A stretch of DNA of 64,000 nucleotides from Gammaproteobacteria bacterium (GTDB lineage Bacteria > Pseudomonadota > Gammaproteobacteria > Pseudomonadales > Pseudohongiellaceae): the NCBI GenBank assembly GCA_041395725.1, contig JAWKZW010000001.1:3974501-4038500 (forward strand), given 5' to 3'. The stretch's first letter is position 1. The number at the start of each line of letters is the position of its first letter. The position numbers and the translations under genes are program-made. Below are positions 1-7,213 of this stretch, piece by piece. A model generated the notes under the pieces. That model was given only the letters and a program-made list of their open reading frames with translations, did not search any database and was not told the origin of the DNA.

Positions 1-119
1 GCATCGTCAACACACACAAAGAATCCACTTACCTGCGCGGAGGCATTGCTCGAATGCAGTTGACCCGGCAGGTAGATCGATAAGGTCAGAATGGCAGAAA
101 TGACTGCTTTATTGTTCAT
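1..119 (-). CDS. N-terminal part of a secreted protein, cut by the window edge
   Basis: Reading the minus strand from an ATG at 119-117 gives 39 codons that run off the window. The first residues are basic (MNNK), then a hydrophobic stretch (AVISAILTLSIYLPG), then a likely signal peptidase I site near SNASA-QV. The mature part visible (VSGFFVCVDDA) is too short to assign; a Cys-Val-Asp pattern soon after the signal peptide occurs in DUF4124 proteins, but that is only a guess. A GAGG element lies about 10 bases before the ATG. The gene is downstream of rlpA, same strand, 76 bp away, so the two could be co-transcribed. Confidence 0.55.
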   Translation of the reverse strand, partial: MNNKAVISAILTLSIYLPGQLHSSNASAQVSGFFVCVDD

Positions 120-195
120 CAGGCAGAGGCCTCGGTCAGGCAGGGTCCCGATATTTACTCTCAATTTCGTGGGAAGTTCAAGGCTTTCCAGCTTG

Positions 196-582
196 TCAGT
201 TAAGAACCTCTATTTCCACATCGATCACACCCAGGCGGGTGTCTGCTATATCAGCGAAGGCCGAGCGGGACAGATCAATTATACGCCCTTCGACAAAAGG
301 CCCGCGGTCATTGATTCTGACAATGACTGTTTCACCATTTTCGACATTCTTCACTCTTACAAGTGACCCGAATGGCAGATTTTTGTGCGCGGCCGTTCTG
401 GCAGCCTGATTGAATCGTTCGCCGCTGGCAGTCTGGCGAGACTGGTATTTCGCTGCATAGAAGGATGCTTTACCGTCCTGTTTAAACCCAGCCCAGGATG
501 ATGAATTCGCCTGAGGCACGCTGGTGCAGGCAGTTGCCAGAACGGGTATCAGCAACAGGATAAGTTTGAGTTTTACAAACAT
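196..582 (-). CDS. rlpA: RlpA-like double-psi beta-barrel lipoprotein
   Basis: A 128-residue protein with a lipoprotein-like signal peptide (lipid-attachment Cys at residue 19, preceded by LATA) followed by one RlpA-type double-psi beta-barrel. The family signature is visible: TASGERF at 51-57, LPFGS at 69-73, NDRGPF at 91-96 and the following DLS. RlpA proteins bind or cleave peptidoglycan glycan strands lacking stem peptides and act at the septum. This copy has no C-terminal SPOR domain and is much shorter than P. aeruginosa RlpA, so septal targeting by SPOR is absent. A GGAG box stands upstream of the ATG at 582. The family assignment is firm; whether it is an active transglycosylase is not shown. 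Confidence 0.85.
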   Translation of the reverse strand: MFVKLKLILLLIPVLATACTSVPQANSSSWAGFKQDGKASFYAAKYQSRQTASGERFNQAARTAAHKNLPFGSLVRVKNVENGETVIVRINDRGPFVEGRIIDLSRSAFADIADTRLGVIDVEIEVLN

Positions 583-689
583 TTGCCTGAATCTCCGCAG
601 GGGGATCGGTGGAGTGATTCTTGATAAGAGAATTGTTGCAGAGTTTTTGTGCGGGGTTATGGAGTGGGTTCACAGAATTTGTAGATGGA

Positions 690-755
690 GAGTGAGGGAT
701 TGACTCGTAAATTGTCTATGGACAATTTATTCACCCCTGCGTGGCTTTCGATCCC
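690..755 (-). repeat. Diverged copy of the T-loop insert module of the tRNA-Ser repeats
   Basis: This stretch, beyond the tRNA-Ser terminator, matches the insert of the 221-bp repeats in order: GAGTGAGGGATTGACTCG, an 8-bp hairpin (709-716 pairing with 721-728, loop TATG), a CACCCC block, then GGCTTTCGATCCC. The hairpin bases differ from those in the repeats, but pairing is kept, which suggests selection on RNA shape or an old repeat family. No tRNA body is attached here. Confidence 0.6.
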
Positions 756-785
756 GAAAATCTTCTTGCTAGGCCTGTTTCGCAG

Positions 786-820
786 AAAATAAAAGCCCGC
801 TTTTAGCGGGCCCTTTTTAT
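786..820 (-). terminator. Rho-independent terminator after tRNA-Ser
   Basis: A perfect 6-bp GC stem (795-800 with 806-811, loop TTTTA) starts 12 bases beyond the tRNA CCA end. On the minus strand it is followed by TTTTATTTT, and on the plus strand by CCTTTTTATTTT, so it could work both ways. Confidence 0.85.
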
Positions 821-822
821 TT

Positions 823-910
823 TGGCGGTGAGGGAGGGATTCGAACCCTCGATACGTTGCCGTATACACACTTTCCAGGCGTGCTCCTTCGGCCGCTCGG
901 ACACCTCACC
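823..910 (-). tRNA. tRNA-Ser (anticodon GGA)
   Basis: An intact 88-nt class II tRNA with encoded CCA. The acceptor stem GGTGAGG pairs with CCTCACC, the anticodon loop CTGGAAA reads GGA (UCC/UCU serine codons), the long variable arm ATACG-GCAA-CGTAT pairs fully, and the T arm is GAGGG-TTCGAAT-CCCTC. The sequence is nearly the E. coli tRNA-Ser(GGA). It is the last and only complete tRNA in a transcript that appears to start near 2040 and to pass through five disrupted copies. Confidence 0.97.
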
Positions 911-1060
911 GTAATTCAGTTGTTCTCTTCTCAGCACCTTGCATGCTGGTAACAAAGATACGCTTCGCGTATCCGAGGGAGGGATTGATTCGGAATTTGA
1001 CTAAGCCAAATTCCTCACCCCTTCGGGGCAGCCTCCGGCTGTCTGCGCCGCTACGCGGCT

Positions 1061-1131
1061 TTCGAACCCTCGATACGTTGCCGACTACACACTTTCCAGG
1101 CGTGCTCCTTCGGCCGCTCGGACACCTCACC
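1061..1131 (-). pseudogene. Disrupted tRNA-Ser(GGA), copy 1
   Basis: It carries the 5' 71 nt of tRNA-Ser with intact D arm and anticodon arm, then breaks off at TTCGAA in the T loop. The variable arm has ACT in place of TAT on the plus strand at 1084-1086, which spoils the variable-arm stem. The acceptor 3' strand is missing beyond CCTC, so no chargeable tRNA is expected. Confidence 0.8.
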
Positions 1132-1281
1132 GTAATTCAGTTGTTCTCTTCTCAGCACCTTGCATGCTGGTAACAAAGATACGCTTCGCGTATCCGAGGG
1201 AGGGATTGATTCGGAATTTGACTAAGCCAAATTCCTCACCCCTTCGGGGCAGCCTCCGGCTGTCTGCGCCGCTACGCGGCT

Positions 1282-1352
1282 TTCGAACCCTCGATACGTT
1301 GCCGACTACACACTTTCCAGGCGTGCTCCTTCGGCCGCTCGGACACCTCACC
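1282..1352 (-). pseudogene. Disrupted tRNA-Ser(GGA), copy 2
   Basis: Same as copy 1, including the ACT variant (1305-1307) that breaks the variable-arm stem. Confidence 0.8.
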
Positions 1353-1502
1353 GTAATTCAGTTGTTCTCTTCTCAGCACCTTGCATGCTGGTAACAAAGA
1401 TACGCTTCGCGTATCCGAGGGAGGGATTGATTCGGAATTTGACTAAGCCAAATTCCTCACCCCTTCGGGGCAGCCTCCGGCTGTCTGCGCCGCTACGCGG
1501 CT

Positions 1503-1573
1503 TTCGAACCCTCGATACGTTGCCGACTACACACTTTCCAGGCGTGCTCCTTCGGCCGCTCGGACACCTCACC
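1503..1573 (-). pseudogene. Disrupted tRNA-Ser(GGA), copy 3
   Basis: Same as copies 1 and 2, with the ACT variant at 1526-1528. Confidence 0.8.
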
Positions 1574-1723
1574 GTAATTCAGTTGTTCTCTTCTCAGCAC
1601 CTTGCATGCTGGTAACAAAGATACGCTTCGCGTATCCGAGGGAGGGATTGATTCGGAATTTGACTAAGCCAAATTCCTCACCCCTTCGGGGCAGCCTCCG
1701 GCTGTCTGCGCCGCTACGCGGCT

Positions 1724-1794
1724 TTCGAACCCTCGATACGTTGCCGTATACACACTTTCCAGGCGTGCTCCTTCGGCCGCTCGGACACCTCACC
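1724..1794 (-). pseudogene. Disrupted tRNA-Ser(GGA), copy 4, with intact variable arm
   Basis: This copy keeps the functional TAT variant (1747-1749), so its variable arm can pair as in the intact tRNA at 823-910. The T-loop insert and missing acceptor 3' strand remain. Confidence 0.8.
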
Positions 1795-1944
1795 GTAATT
1801 CAGTTGTTCTCTTCTCAGCACCTTGCATGCTGGTAACAAAGATACGCTTCGCGTATCCGAGGGAGGGATTGATTCGGAATTTGACTAAGCCAAATTCCTC
1901 ACCCCTTCGGGGCAGCCTCCGGCTGTCTGCGCCGCTACGCGGCT

Positions 1945-2037
1945 TTCGAACCCTCGATACGTTGCCGACTACACACTTTCCAGTGTGTGCCTGCATGCCC
2001 ACCGGGTACTCCTTCGGCCGCTCGGGCCCCTCCCGAT
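1945..2037 (-). pseudogene. Degenerate tRNA-Ser-like head of the array
   Basis: The unit nearest the promoter. From the T loop up to the anticodon loop (1945-1983) it matches the repeats. The 5' part then differs: GGGAGGGGCCCGAGCGGCC resembles a serine-tRNA acceptor and D arm, and an extra GC-rich segment lies before CACAC-TGGAAA-GTGTG. It may be the founding, decayed tRNA or a chimera with another serine isoacceptor. Confidence 0.6.
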
Positions 2038-2046
2038 GGGGGCGTA

Positions 2047-2075
2047 ACTGTAGCCTAGTGCCCCCGCAAATACAA
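2047..2075 (-). promoter_or_regulatory. Predicted sigma-70 promoter of the tRNA-Ser array
   Basis: On the minus strand, TTGTAT (2075-2070) and TACAGT (2052-2047) are separated by exactly 17 bases. The predicted start falls near 2040 within a GC-rich block (ACGCCCCC), the kind of discriminator found at stable-RNA promoters under stringent control. It would drive all tRNA-like units as one precursor. The matches to consensus are moderate, so start mapping is needed. Confidence 0.5.
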
Positions 2076-2231
2076 GGTGCGTGGGCGATTATCCCTCTTT
2101 ATCATAGGGATATGTTGAGGCGAATAAATCGTCGCAGCTATTTGAATATTCGCCCATTCTGGTACTCTACGCCGCTGAGCAGCCACAGGGCTGCAGAACA
2201 ATAATTCATTCGGCACAACTGGCAAGGAAGT

Positions 2232-3659
2232 ATGGCTGAAAAAACGCTGAAGAAAGTCCTCATCGCCAACCGCGGCGAGATAGCCCTGCGTATCGTCAGG
2301 GCCTGTAACGAACTGGGTATCCGCTCGGTGGCAATTTACACGGAACCGGATCGTTATGGTCTGTGTGTCAAGCGCGCCGATGAATCCTATTCCCTGGGTG
2401 AAGATCCCATCGCCGGTTATCTGGATCCACGGCGGATCGTCAATCTGGCGCTGGAAACCGGCTGCGACGCGATCCATCCCGGCTACGGATTTTTGTCCGA
2501 GAATGCCGAATTCGCACGTCTCTGTGAGCAGAAAGGCATCACCTTCGTAGGCCCCAAAGCCAGTGTCATAGCGGGAATGGGTGACAAAACCCAGGCCCGG
2601 GACAGCATGCGGGCTGCCGGCGTACCGGTGACACCCGGCTCGGACGGGAACCTGGCAGACCTCCACGAAGCCATTGATGTAGCGGAAACAATCGGCTACC
2701 CGGTCATGCTTAAGGCTACCTCCGGTGGCGGCGGACGAGGTATCAGACGCTGTGACAATGCCGATGAACTGCGCAAGCAGTTCCCCCGGGTAATATCGGA
2801 AGCGGAAAAAGCCTTTGGATCCGCCGAAGTGTTCCTGGAGAAATGCATCATCAATCCCCGCCATATCGAGGTACAGATACTGGCAGACAGCCACGGCAAC
2901 ACCATTCACCTCTACGAGCGCGACTGCTCTATTCAGCGCCGCAATCAGAAGCTTATTGAAATAGCCCCCAGCCCTCAGCTGACACCGGAGCAGCGGGAGC
3001 ACATCGGCCAGTTGGCCGTTAAGGCCGCCCAGGCGGTTGGCTATGAAAACGCTGGGACCGTCGAATTTCTGCTGTCTGGAGACGATTTTTATTTCATGGA
3101 AATGAATACCCGGGTCCAGGTGGAGCACACTATCACTGAACAGATCACCGGGGTGGACATTGTCCGTGAACAGTTCCGCATCGCAGCCGGGCTGCCGCTG
3201 CGCTATGCGCAGAAAGACATATCCATTCGCGGCTTTGCCATGCAGTTCCGGGTTAATGCCGAAGATCCCAAAAACGACTTTTTACCCAGCTTCGGTCGCA
3301 TCACCCACTACTACGCACCAGGTGGCCCCGGGGTTCGCGTGGACACCGCCATTTACACCGGTTACGAAATCCCTCCTTACTATGACTCCATGTGCCTGAA
3401 ACTGGTGGTGTGGGCACTGACCTGGGAGGAAGTCATCGCGCGTGGCCAGCGAGCGCTGGATGACATGCGTCTGCACGGTATCCGCACTACCGCCACTTAC
3501 TATAAACAGATTCTGCAGCACGAGGATTTTAAGTCCGGCCACTTCGATACCAGTTTCGTTGTCGAGCACCCGGAACTGTTGAATTACTCCACCAAGCGCC
3601 ACCCGGCTGAAGTTGCCCTGGCCCTTGCCGCTGCTGCCGCCGCCCATGCCGGCTGGTGA
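2232..3659 (+). CDS. pycA: Pyruvate carboxylase subunit A (biotin carboxylase)
   Basis: A 475-residue ATP-grasp biotin carboxylase that carboxylates the biotin carried by its partner using ATP and bicarbonate. The N-terminal IANRGEIALR, the glycine-rich ATP loop SGGGGRG at about 164-170 and EMNTRVQVEH at 290-299 are diagnostic. AccC has the same fold, but the gene lies 19 bp before a carboxyltransferase/biotin-carrier gene, as for the split pyruvate carboxylase of Pseudomonas, which points to anaplerotic oxaloacetate formation. The Ala-rich C-terminus (about 464-473) is low-complexity. AAGGAAG lies just upstream of the ATG. Confidence 0.9.
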   Translation: MAEKTLKKVLIANRGEIALRIVRACNELGIRSVAIYTEPDRYGLCVKRADESYSLGEDPIAGYLDPRRIVNLALETGCDAIHPGYGFLSENAEFARLCEQKGITFVGPKASVIAGMGDKTQARDSMRAAGVPVTPGSDGNLADLHEAIDVAETIGYPVMLKATSGGGGRGIRRCDNADELRKQFPRVISEAEKAFGSAEVFLEKCIINPRHIEVQILADSHGNTIHLYERDCSIQRRNQKLIEIAPSPQLTPEQREHIGQLAVKAAQAVGYENAGTVEFLLSGDDFYFMEMNTRVQVEHTITEQITGVDIVREQFRIAAGLPLRYAQKDISIRGFAMQFRVNAEDPKNDFLPSFGRITHYYAPGGPGVRVDTAIYTGYEIPPYYDSMCLKLVVWALTWEEVIARGQRALDDMRLHGIRTTATYYKQILQHEDFKSGHFDTSFVVEHPELLNYSTKRHPAEVALALAAAAAAHAGW

Positions 3660-3678
3660 TTTTCAGGAGAAGTATTTA

Positions 3679-5487
3679 ATGCCCGATTCAAGCCCAATCC
3701 AGATAACCGATGTCATTCTCAGGGATGCCCATCAATCGCTGATTGCCACCCGCATGCGCACCGAAGACATGCTGCCGATCTGTAATAAACTCGACAAGGT
3801 GGGGTACTGGTCGCTGGAAGTCTGGGGTGGTGCTACCTTCGACGCCTGTATCCGTTTTCTGAAAGAGGACCCCTGGGAGCGCTTGCGCAAACTGCGTGAA
3901 GCTCTGCCCAATACCCGGCTGCAGATGCTGCTGCGGGGCCAGAACCTGCTGGGTTACCGCCACTATGCCGACGACGTGGTCAGCGCTTTTGTGCAGCGCT
4001 GTGCCGAGAATGGCATGGATGTCTTCCGGGTATTCGATGCCCTCAACGATCTACGCAATATCGAAACGGCCATGCAGGCGGTCAAAAAGGCCGGCAAACA
4101 CGCGCAGGGCACCATCTGTTTCACCACCAGCCCGGTGCACACCCCCGAATTGTTCAGGCAGCAGGCCGAGGAACTCAGGGACATGGGCGCTGACTCCATC
4201 GCCATCAAGGACATGGCCGGGCTGCTGACCCCTTATGCTACCTACGAACTGGTCAAAGCCATCAAATCCAGTGTTGATCTGCCGCTGGTCATCCATAGCC
4301 ATTCCACTTCGGGTCTGGCGCCGCTCTGCCAGCTTAAGGCTATTGAGGCCGGCGCCGACCGTATCGATACTGCCATTTCCGCCTTTGCCGGCGGTACGTC
4401 GCACCCATCTACGGAGTCGCAGGTTGCTGCGCTCAAGGGCACTCCCTATGACACCGGTCTGGACCTGGAACTGTTGTCGGAAATTGCCGACTATTTCCGC
4501 GAAGTGCGCAAGAAATACCACCAGTTCGAAAACGAATTTACCCGGGAAGACATCGCCGTGCAGATCAATCAGGTGCCAGGCGGCATGATGTCCAACCTTG
4601 CCAATCAGTTGAAGGAACAGAACGCCCTGGATCGCATCAAGGAAGTATTCGCCGAAATTCCGCGGGTCCGACAGGATCTGGGCTATCCGCCCCTGGTGAC
4701 ACCCACCTCACAGATTGTAGGTACCCAGGCCGTGTACAACGTGCTGGCCGGGGAGCGCTATAAAACCATCACCAACGAGGTGAAGCGCTACCTGCAGGGC
4801 GGCTACGGGAAACCTCCTGCCCCGGTGAATGCGGAGATTCAAAAAAAGGCTATCGGCAACGAACAACCCAACGAAGAGCGGCCGGCCGATTCCCTGAAAC
4901 CGGAGCTTGAGAAACTGCGCCAGGAAATTGGCGATCTGGCCCAGTCGGAAGACGATGTCATGATTTTTGCCATGTTCCCGGACCTGGGCCGGGAATTTCT
5001 CAAGCAGCGGGCCGAAGGTACCTTAGAACCGGAAGTGCTGGAGCCGATACAAGCCGATAAGGCCCCTTCCCGGGAGACCAGCGGTGTAGCCACTGAATTC
5101 AAGCTGGATGTGCACGGTGAAATCTATGACGTAGCCATTACCGGCGTGGGGAGTTCCGGGGGCAGCAAACGCAAGCTGTATATTTCCCTGGATGGTCATC
5201 CGGAAGAAATCACCTTCGAGCCGTTGAACGAATATGTGGCCGACAAGGGCAGCAAGCGGGGCAAAGCCACCGAACCGGGTCATGTGACCGCGGCCATGCC
5301 GGGCAATATCGTCGAAGTACTGGTGAGTGAAGGTGATCAGGTGGAAGCCGGTCAGGCGGTGCTGGTTACGGAAGCGATGAAGATGGAAACAGAGATTCTT
5401 GCCAACGTGGGCGGTAAGGTTACTGCCATCCATGTTGCCAAGGGTGACCGCGTCACACCCGGAGAAATTCTGATGGTGATCGAATAA
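3679..5487 (+). CDS. pycB: Pyruvate carboxylase subunit B (carboxyltransferase plus biotin carrier)
   Basis: A 602-residue protein with an N-terminal HMGL-type carboxyltransferase barrel (LRDAHQS at 14-20; FRVFDALND; IAIKDMAG), a conserved carboxylase middle domain and a C-terminal biotinyl domain with EAMKMET, whose lysine near residue 568 is the biotin site. It closely resembles oxaloacetate decarboxylase alpha, but no OadB/OadG membrane subunits are near and a biotin carboxylase precedes it, so pyruvate carboxylase is the better call. The ATG at 3679 is chosen because AGGAGA sits nine bases before it; an in-frame upstream ATG at 3613 would overlap pycA. Confidence 0.9.
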   Translation: MPDSSPIQITDVILRDAHQSLIATRMRTEDMLPICNKLDKVGYWSLEVWGGATFDACIRFLKEDPWERLRKLREALPNTRLQMLLRGQNLLGYRHYADDVVSAFVQRCAENGMDVFRVFDALNDLRNIETAMQAVKKAGKHAQGTICFTTSPVHTPELFRQQAEELRDMGADSIAIKDMAGLLTPYATYELVKAIKSSVDLPLVIHSHSTSGLAPLCQLKAIEAGADRIDTAISAFAGGTSHPSTESQVAALKGTPYDTGLDLELLSEIADYFREVRKKYHQFENEFTREDIAVQINQVPGGMMSNLANQLKEQNALDRIKEVFAEIPRVRQDLGYPPLVTPTSQIVGTQAVYNVLAGERYKTITNEVKRYLQGGYGKPPAPVNAEIQKKAIGNEQPNEERPADSLKPELEKLRQEIGDLAQSEDDVMIFAMFPDLGREFLKQRAEGTLEPEVLEPIQADKAPSRETSGVATEFKLDVHGEIYDVAITGVGSSGGSKRKLYISLDGHPEEITFEPLNEYVADKGSKRGKATEPGHVTAAMPGNIVEVLVSEGDQVEAGQAVLVTEAMKMETEILANVGGKVTAIHVAKGDRVTPGEILMVIE

Positions 5488-5525
5488 CTGATTGCCATCA
5501 CTGATGCCATTAGCAATACCTTCGG

Positions 5526-5543
5526 GCACCAGGACCCTGGTGC
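5526..5543. terminator. Hairpin between converging pycB and queF
   Basis: GCACCAG (5526-5532) pairs with CTGGTGC (5537-5543). It lacks a T tract on either strand, so it is a weak terminator candidate for the two converging genes. Confidence 0.3.
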
Positions 5544-5588
5544 ACGAATGCTCAGCGTAGTGCAACTGAGATTGCTGCTTTATCCAGG

Positions 5589-6407
5589 TTACTGGCGGAC
5601 GAAGCGGTAATTCATGCGGTCAGGGCTGATTGGTCTATTGCTGCGATAGGGGTTGATGTCCAGGCCACCGCGACGATTGAAGTTCATCCCCACGACCAGA
5701 TTTTCCGGCCCACACTTGAACATCAGGTCCCGGTAGATCATCTCCGCACATTCTTCGTGGTAGCCGGCATGCTGGCGAAACGAGCACAGGTAGGCCAGCA
5801 GGCTGGCCTCGTCAATAGTGGGGCCACTGTACTGCACCATGACGGTCGCCCAGTCCGGCTGTCCGGTGATCGGACAGTTGGAGCGGAACAGGTTACTGTA
5901 AAGCGCGCTGCGTTCAGTGCTGGATCCGGTGGTACGGAGCAGTTCAGCATCCGGCTGAAGCTCAGGTACGCCGAGCGTGGCACTGTCGATACATTTTCCC
6001 GGTGGAATCTGAATCTGACTCAGAGGGTTTTCACCAAGGGGCCTGACTATCACTTTGACCTCGGAGCGGGTCGTCTTCTGCAGATCAGCAGCCACGCGCT
6101 GGGCAAACGCCGCGCTGCTGCTGAACATTTCGTTGTTCAGGGAGTTCAGATACAGCTTCAGTGATTTTGATTCCACCAGATTTTCCGACCGGGCGTCAAA
6201 ATAAAACTCACCCATGGCGACTTCAGGCTTACCCTTAAGGTCCAGCCAGGACACTTCGTAGGCGCGCCAGATGTCGAAACCGTGCAGTTCCACCTTCTTG
6301 TCGATGTCCAGTAGCGATCGCGATGCCCAACGGGGTATGGCATAGAGCAGCTCGGGATCATAGTGGCGAGGGTATTCGGTGGCCTGCCCCAGGGGATTCT
6401 TGTCCAT
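5589..6407 (-). CDS. queF: NADPH-dependent 7-cyano-7-deazaguanine reductase (preQ0 reductase)
   Basis: A 272-residue type II (two-domain) QueF that reduces the nitrile of preQ0 to the amine of preQ1 in queuosine synthesis. The nucleophilic cysteine is Cys178 in SNCPITGQPDW, the NADPH-related ESKSLKLYLNS stretch is at about 79-89 and the substrate-binding GYHEEC is at 215-220. Length equals the E. coli enzyme. It is followed on the same strand upstream by an ABC transporter, 17 bp away, with no evident functional link. Confidence 0.95.
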   Translation of the reverse strand: MDKNPLGQATEYPRHYDPELLYAIPRWASRSLLDIDKKVELHGFDIWRAYEVSWLDLKGKPEVAMGEFYFDARSENLVESKSLKLYLNSLNNEMFSSSAAFAQRVAADLQKTTRSEVKVIVRPLGENPLSQIQIPPGKCIDSATLGVPELQPDAELLRTTGSSTERSALYSNLFRSNCPITGQPDWATVMVQYSGPTIDEASLLAYLCSFRQHAGYHEECAEMIYRDLMFKCGPENLVVGMNFNRRGGLDINPYRSNRPISPDRMNYRFVRQ

Positions 6408-6424
6408 CTGTTTTAATTCCCCAA

Positions 6425-7207
6425 TCAGCTGCGCAGGCCGGTCCCGCGCCTCAAGAGAACGATGCAGCCTCCATACAGAGCCCCCGCAAAGGTCAGCAGT
6501 ATCACGAAGGCCCAGATGGTATTGACGTCTGATACCCCCAGAATTCCGTAGCGGAAGGTGTTGACCATGTAGAAAATCGGGTTCAGGGCCGACACGCCCT
6601 GCCAGAATGAAGGCAGCATCTGGGATGAATAAAACACACCGCCAAGATAAATCAGGGGCGTCAGCACGAACGTGGGAATGATGGAAATATCGTCAAAGCT
6701 GTTGGCGAACAGCGCATTGATGAACCCTGCCAATGAGAAAACCATAGAGGTCAGCAATATGACCGAACAGGTAAGCAATGGATTCTGTATGCTGAGATCG
6801 GTAAAGAACAGTGCCATGGCCGTAACGATTGCCCCCACCGCCAGCCCCCGGGCCATACCGCCTACAACAAAACCCGCCAGGATGACGTAGTTTGGAACAG
6901 GAGCCACGAGTAACTCTTCTACGCTGCGCTGAAATTTATGGCTGAAGAACGAGGACACCACGTTGGAATAGGAGTTCTGGATCACAGCCATCATGATCAG
7001 GCCCGGTACAATAAAATCCATGTACTGGAACCCTCCCATGTCCCCTACCCGTCGCCCGATCAGGTTACCGAAGATAACAAAATACAACCCGATAGTAATC
7101 GCCGGGGGTACCAGGGTCTGAAGCCAGATGCGAGAAAACCGCCGCACTTCTTTAATGACGATAGTTTCAAAAGCAATGTATTTGTGGTTGGCGAAAAAAC
7201 GTGACAT
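6425..7207 (-). CDS. ABC-2 type transporter permease (YadH-like)
   Basis: A 260-residue inner-membrane protein with six predicted hydrophobic segments and the ABC-2 family pattern (LIYLGGVFYSSQMLP and LNPIFYMVNTFRYG near the C-terminus). It starts seven bases after the stop of the ATPase gene and would form a (permease)2-(ATPase)2 exporter. The substrate is unknown; related YadGH and NodIJ-type systems export varied compounds. Confidence 0.9.
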   Translation of the reverse strand: MSRFFANHKYIAFETIVIKEVRRFSRIWLQTLVPPAITIGLYFVIFGNLIGRRVGDMGGFQYMDFIVPGLIMMAVIQNSYSNVVSSFFSHKFQRSVEELLVAPVPNYVILAGFVVGGMARGLAVGAIVTAMALFFTDLSIQNPLLTCSVILLTSMVFSLAGFINALFANSFDDISIIPTFVLTPLIYLGGVFYSSQMLPSFWQGVSALNPIFYMVNTFRYGILGVSDVNTIWAFVILLTFAGALYGGCIVLLRRGTGLRS

Positions 7208-7213
7208 GGCAGC

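Larger units (their letters stand above)
911..1983 (-). repeat. Tandem 221-bp repeat array with tRNA-Ser-derived units
   Basis: Four full units (911-1131, 1132-1352, 1353-1573, 1574-1794) and a fifth partial one (1795 to about 1983) follow each other with an exact 221-bp period. Apart from a three-base variant in the variable arm they look identical. Read on the minus strand, each unit holds the first 71 nt of tRNA-Ser(GGA) through TTCGAA of the T arm, then an insert of about 75 nt made of short hairpins, then a T-arm/acceptor remnant (TCCCTCCCTC), a GATACGC/GCGTATC hairpin, a CAGCA/TGCTG hairpin and a purine-rich linker. Such identity implies recent amplification or ongoing gene conversion. 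Confidence 0.95.

Noticed and set aside
911..1983. CRISPR array
   Set aside because: Units are 221 bp and identical throughout; there are no short repeats with unique spacers and no cas genes.
943..2204. Plus-strand open frames of 76 and 125 codons in the repeats
   Set aside because: They lie antisense to tRNA-Ser sequence, are opened by the low stop frequency of GC-rich hairpins and recur only because the DNA repeats. No ribosome site or family signal supports them.
2055..3128. 357-codon antisense frame over pycA
   Set aside because: It is the mirror of a well-conserved biotin carboxylase and has no recognisable protein features.
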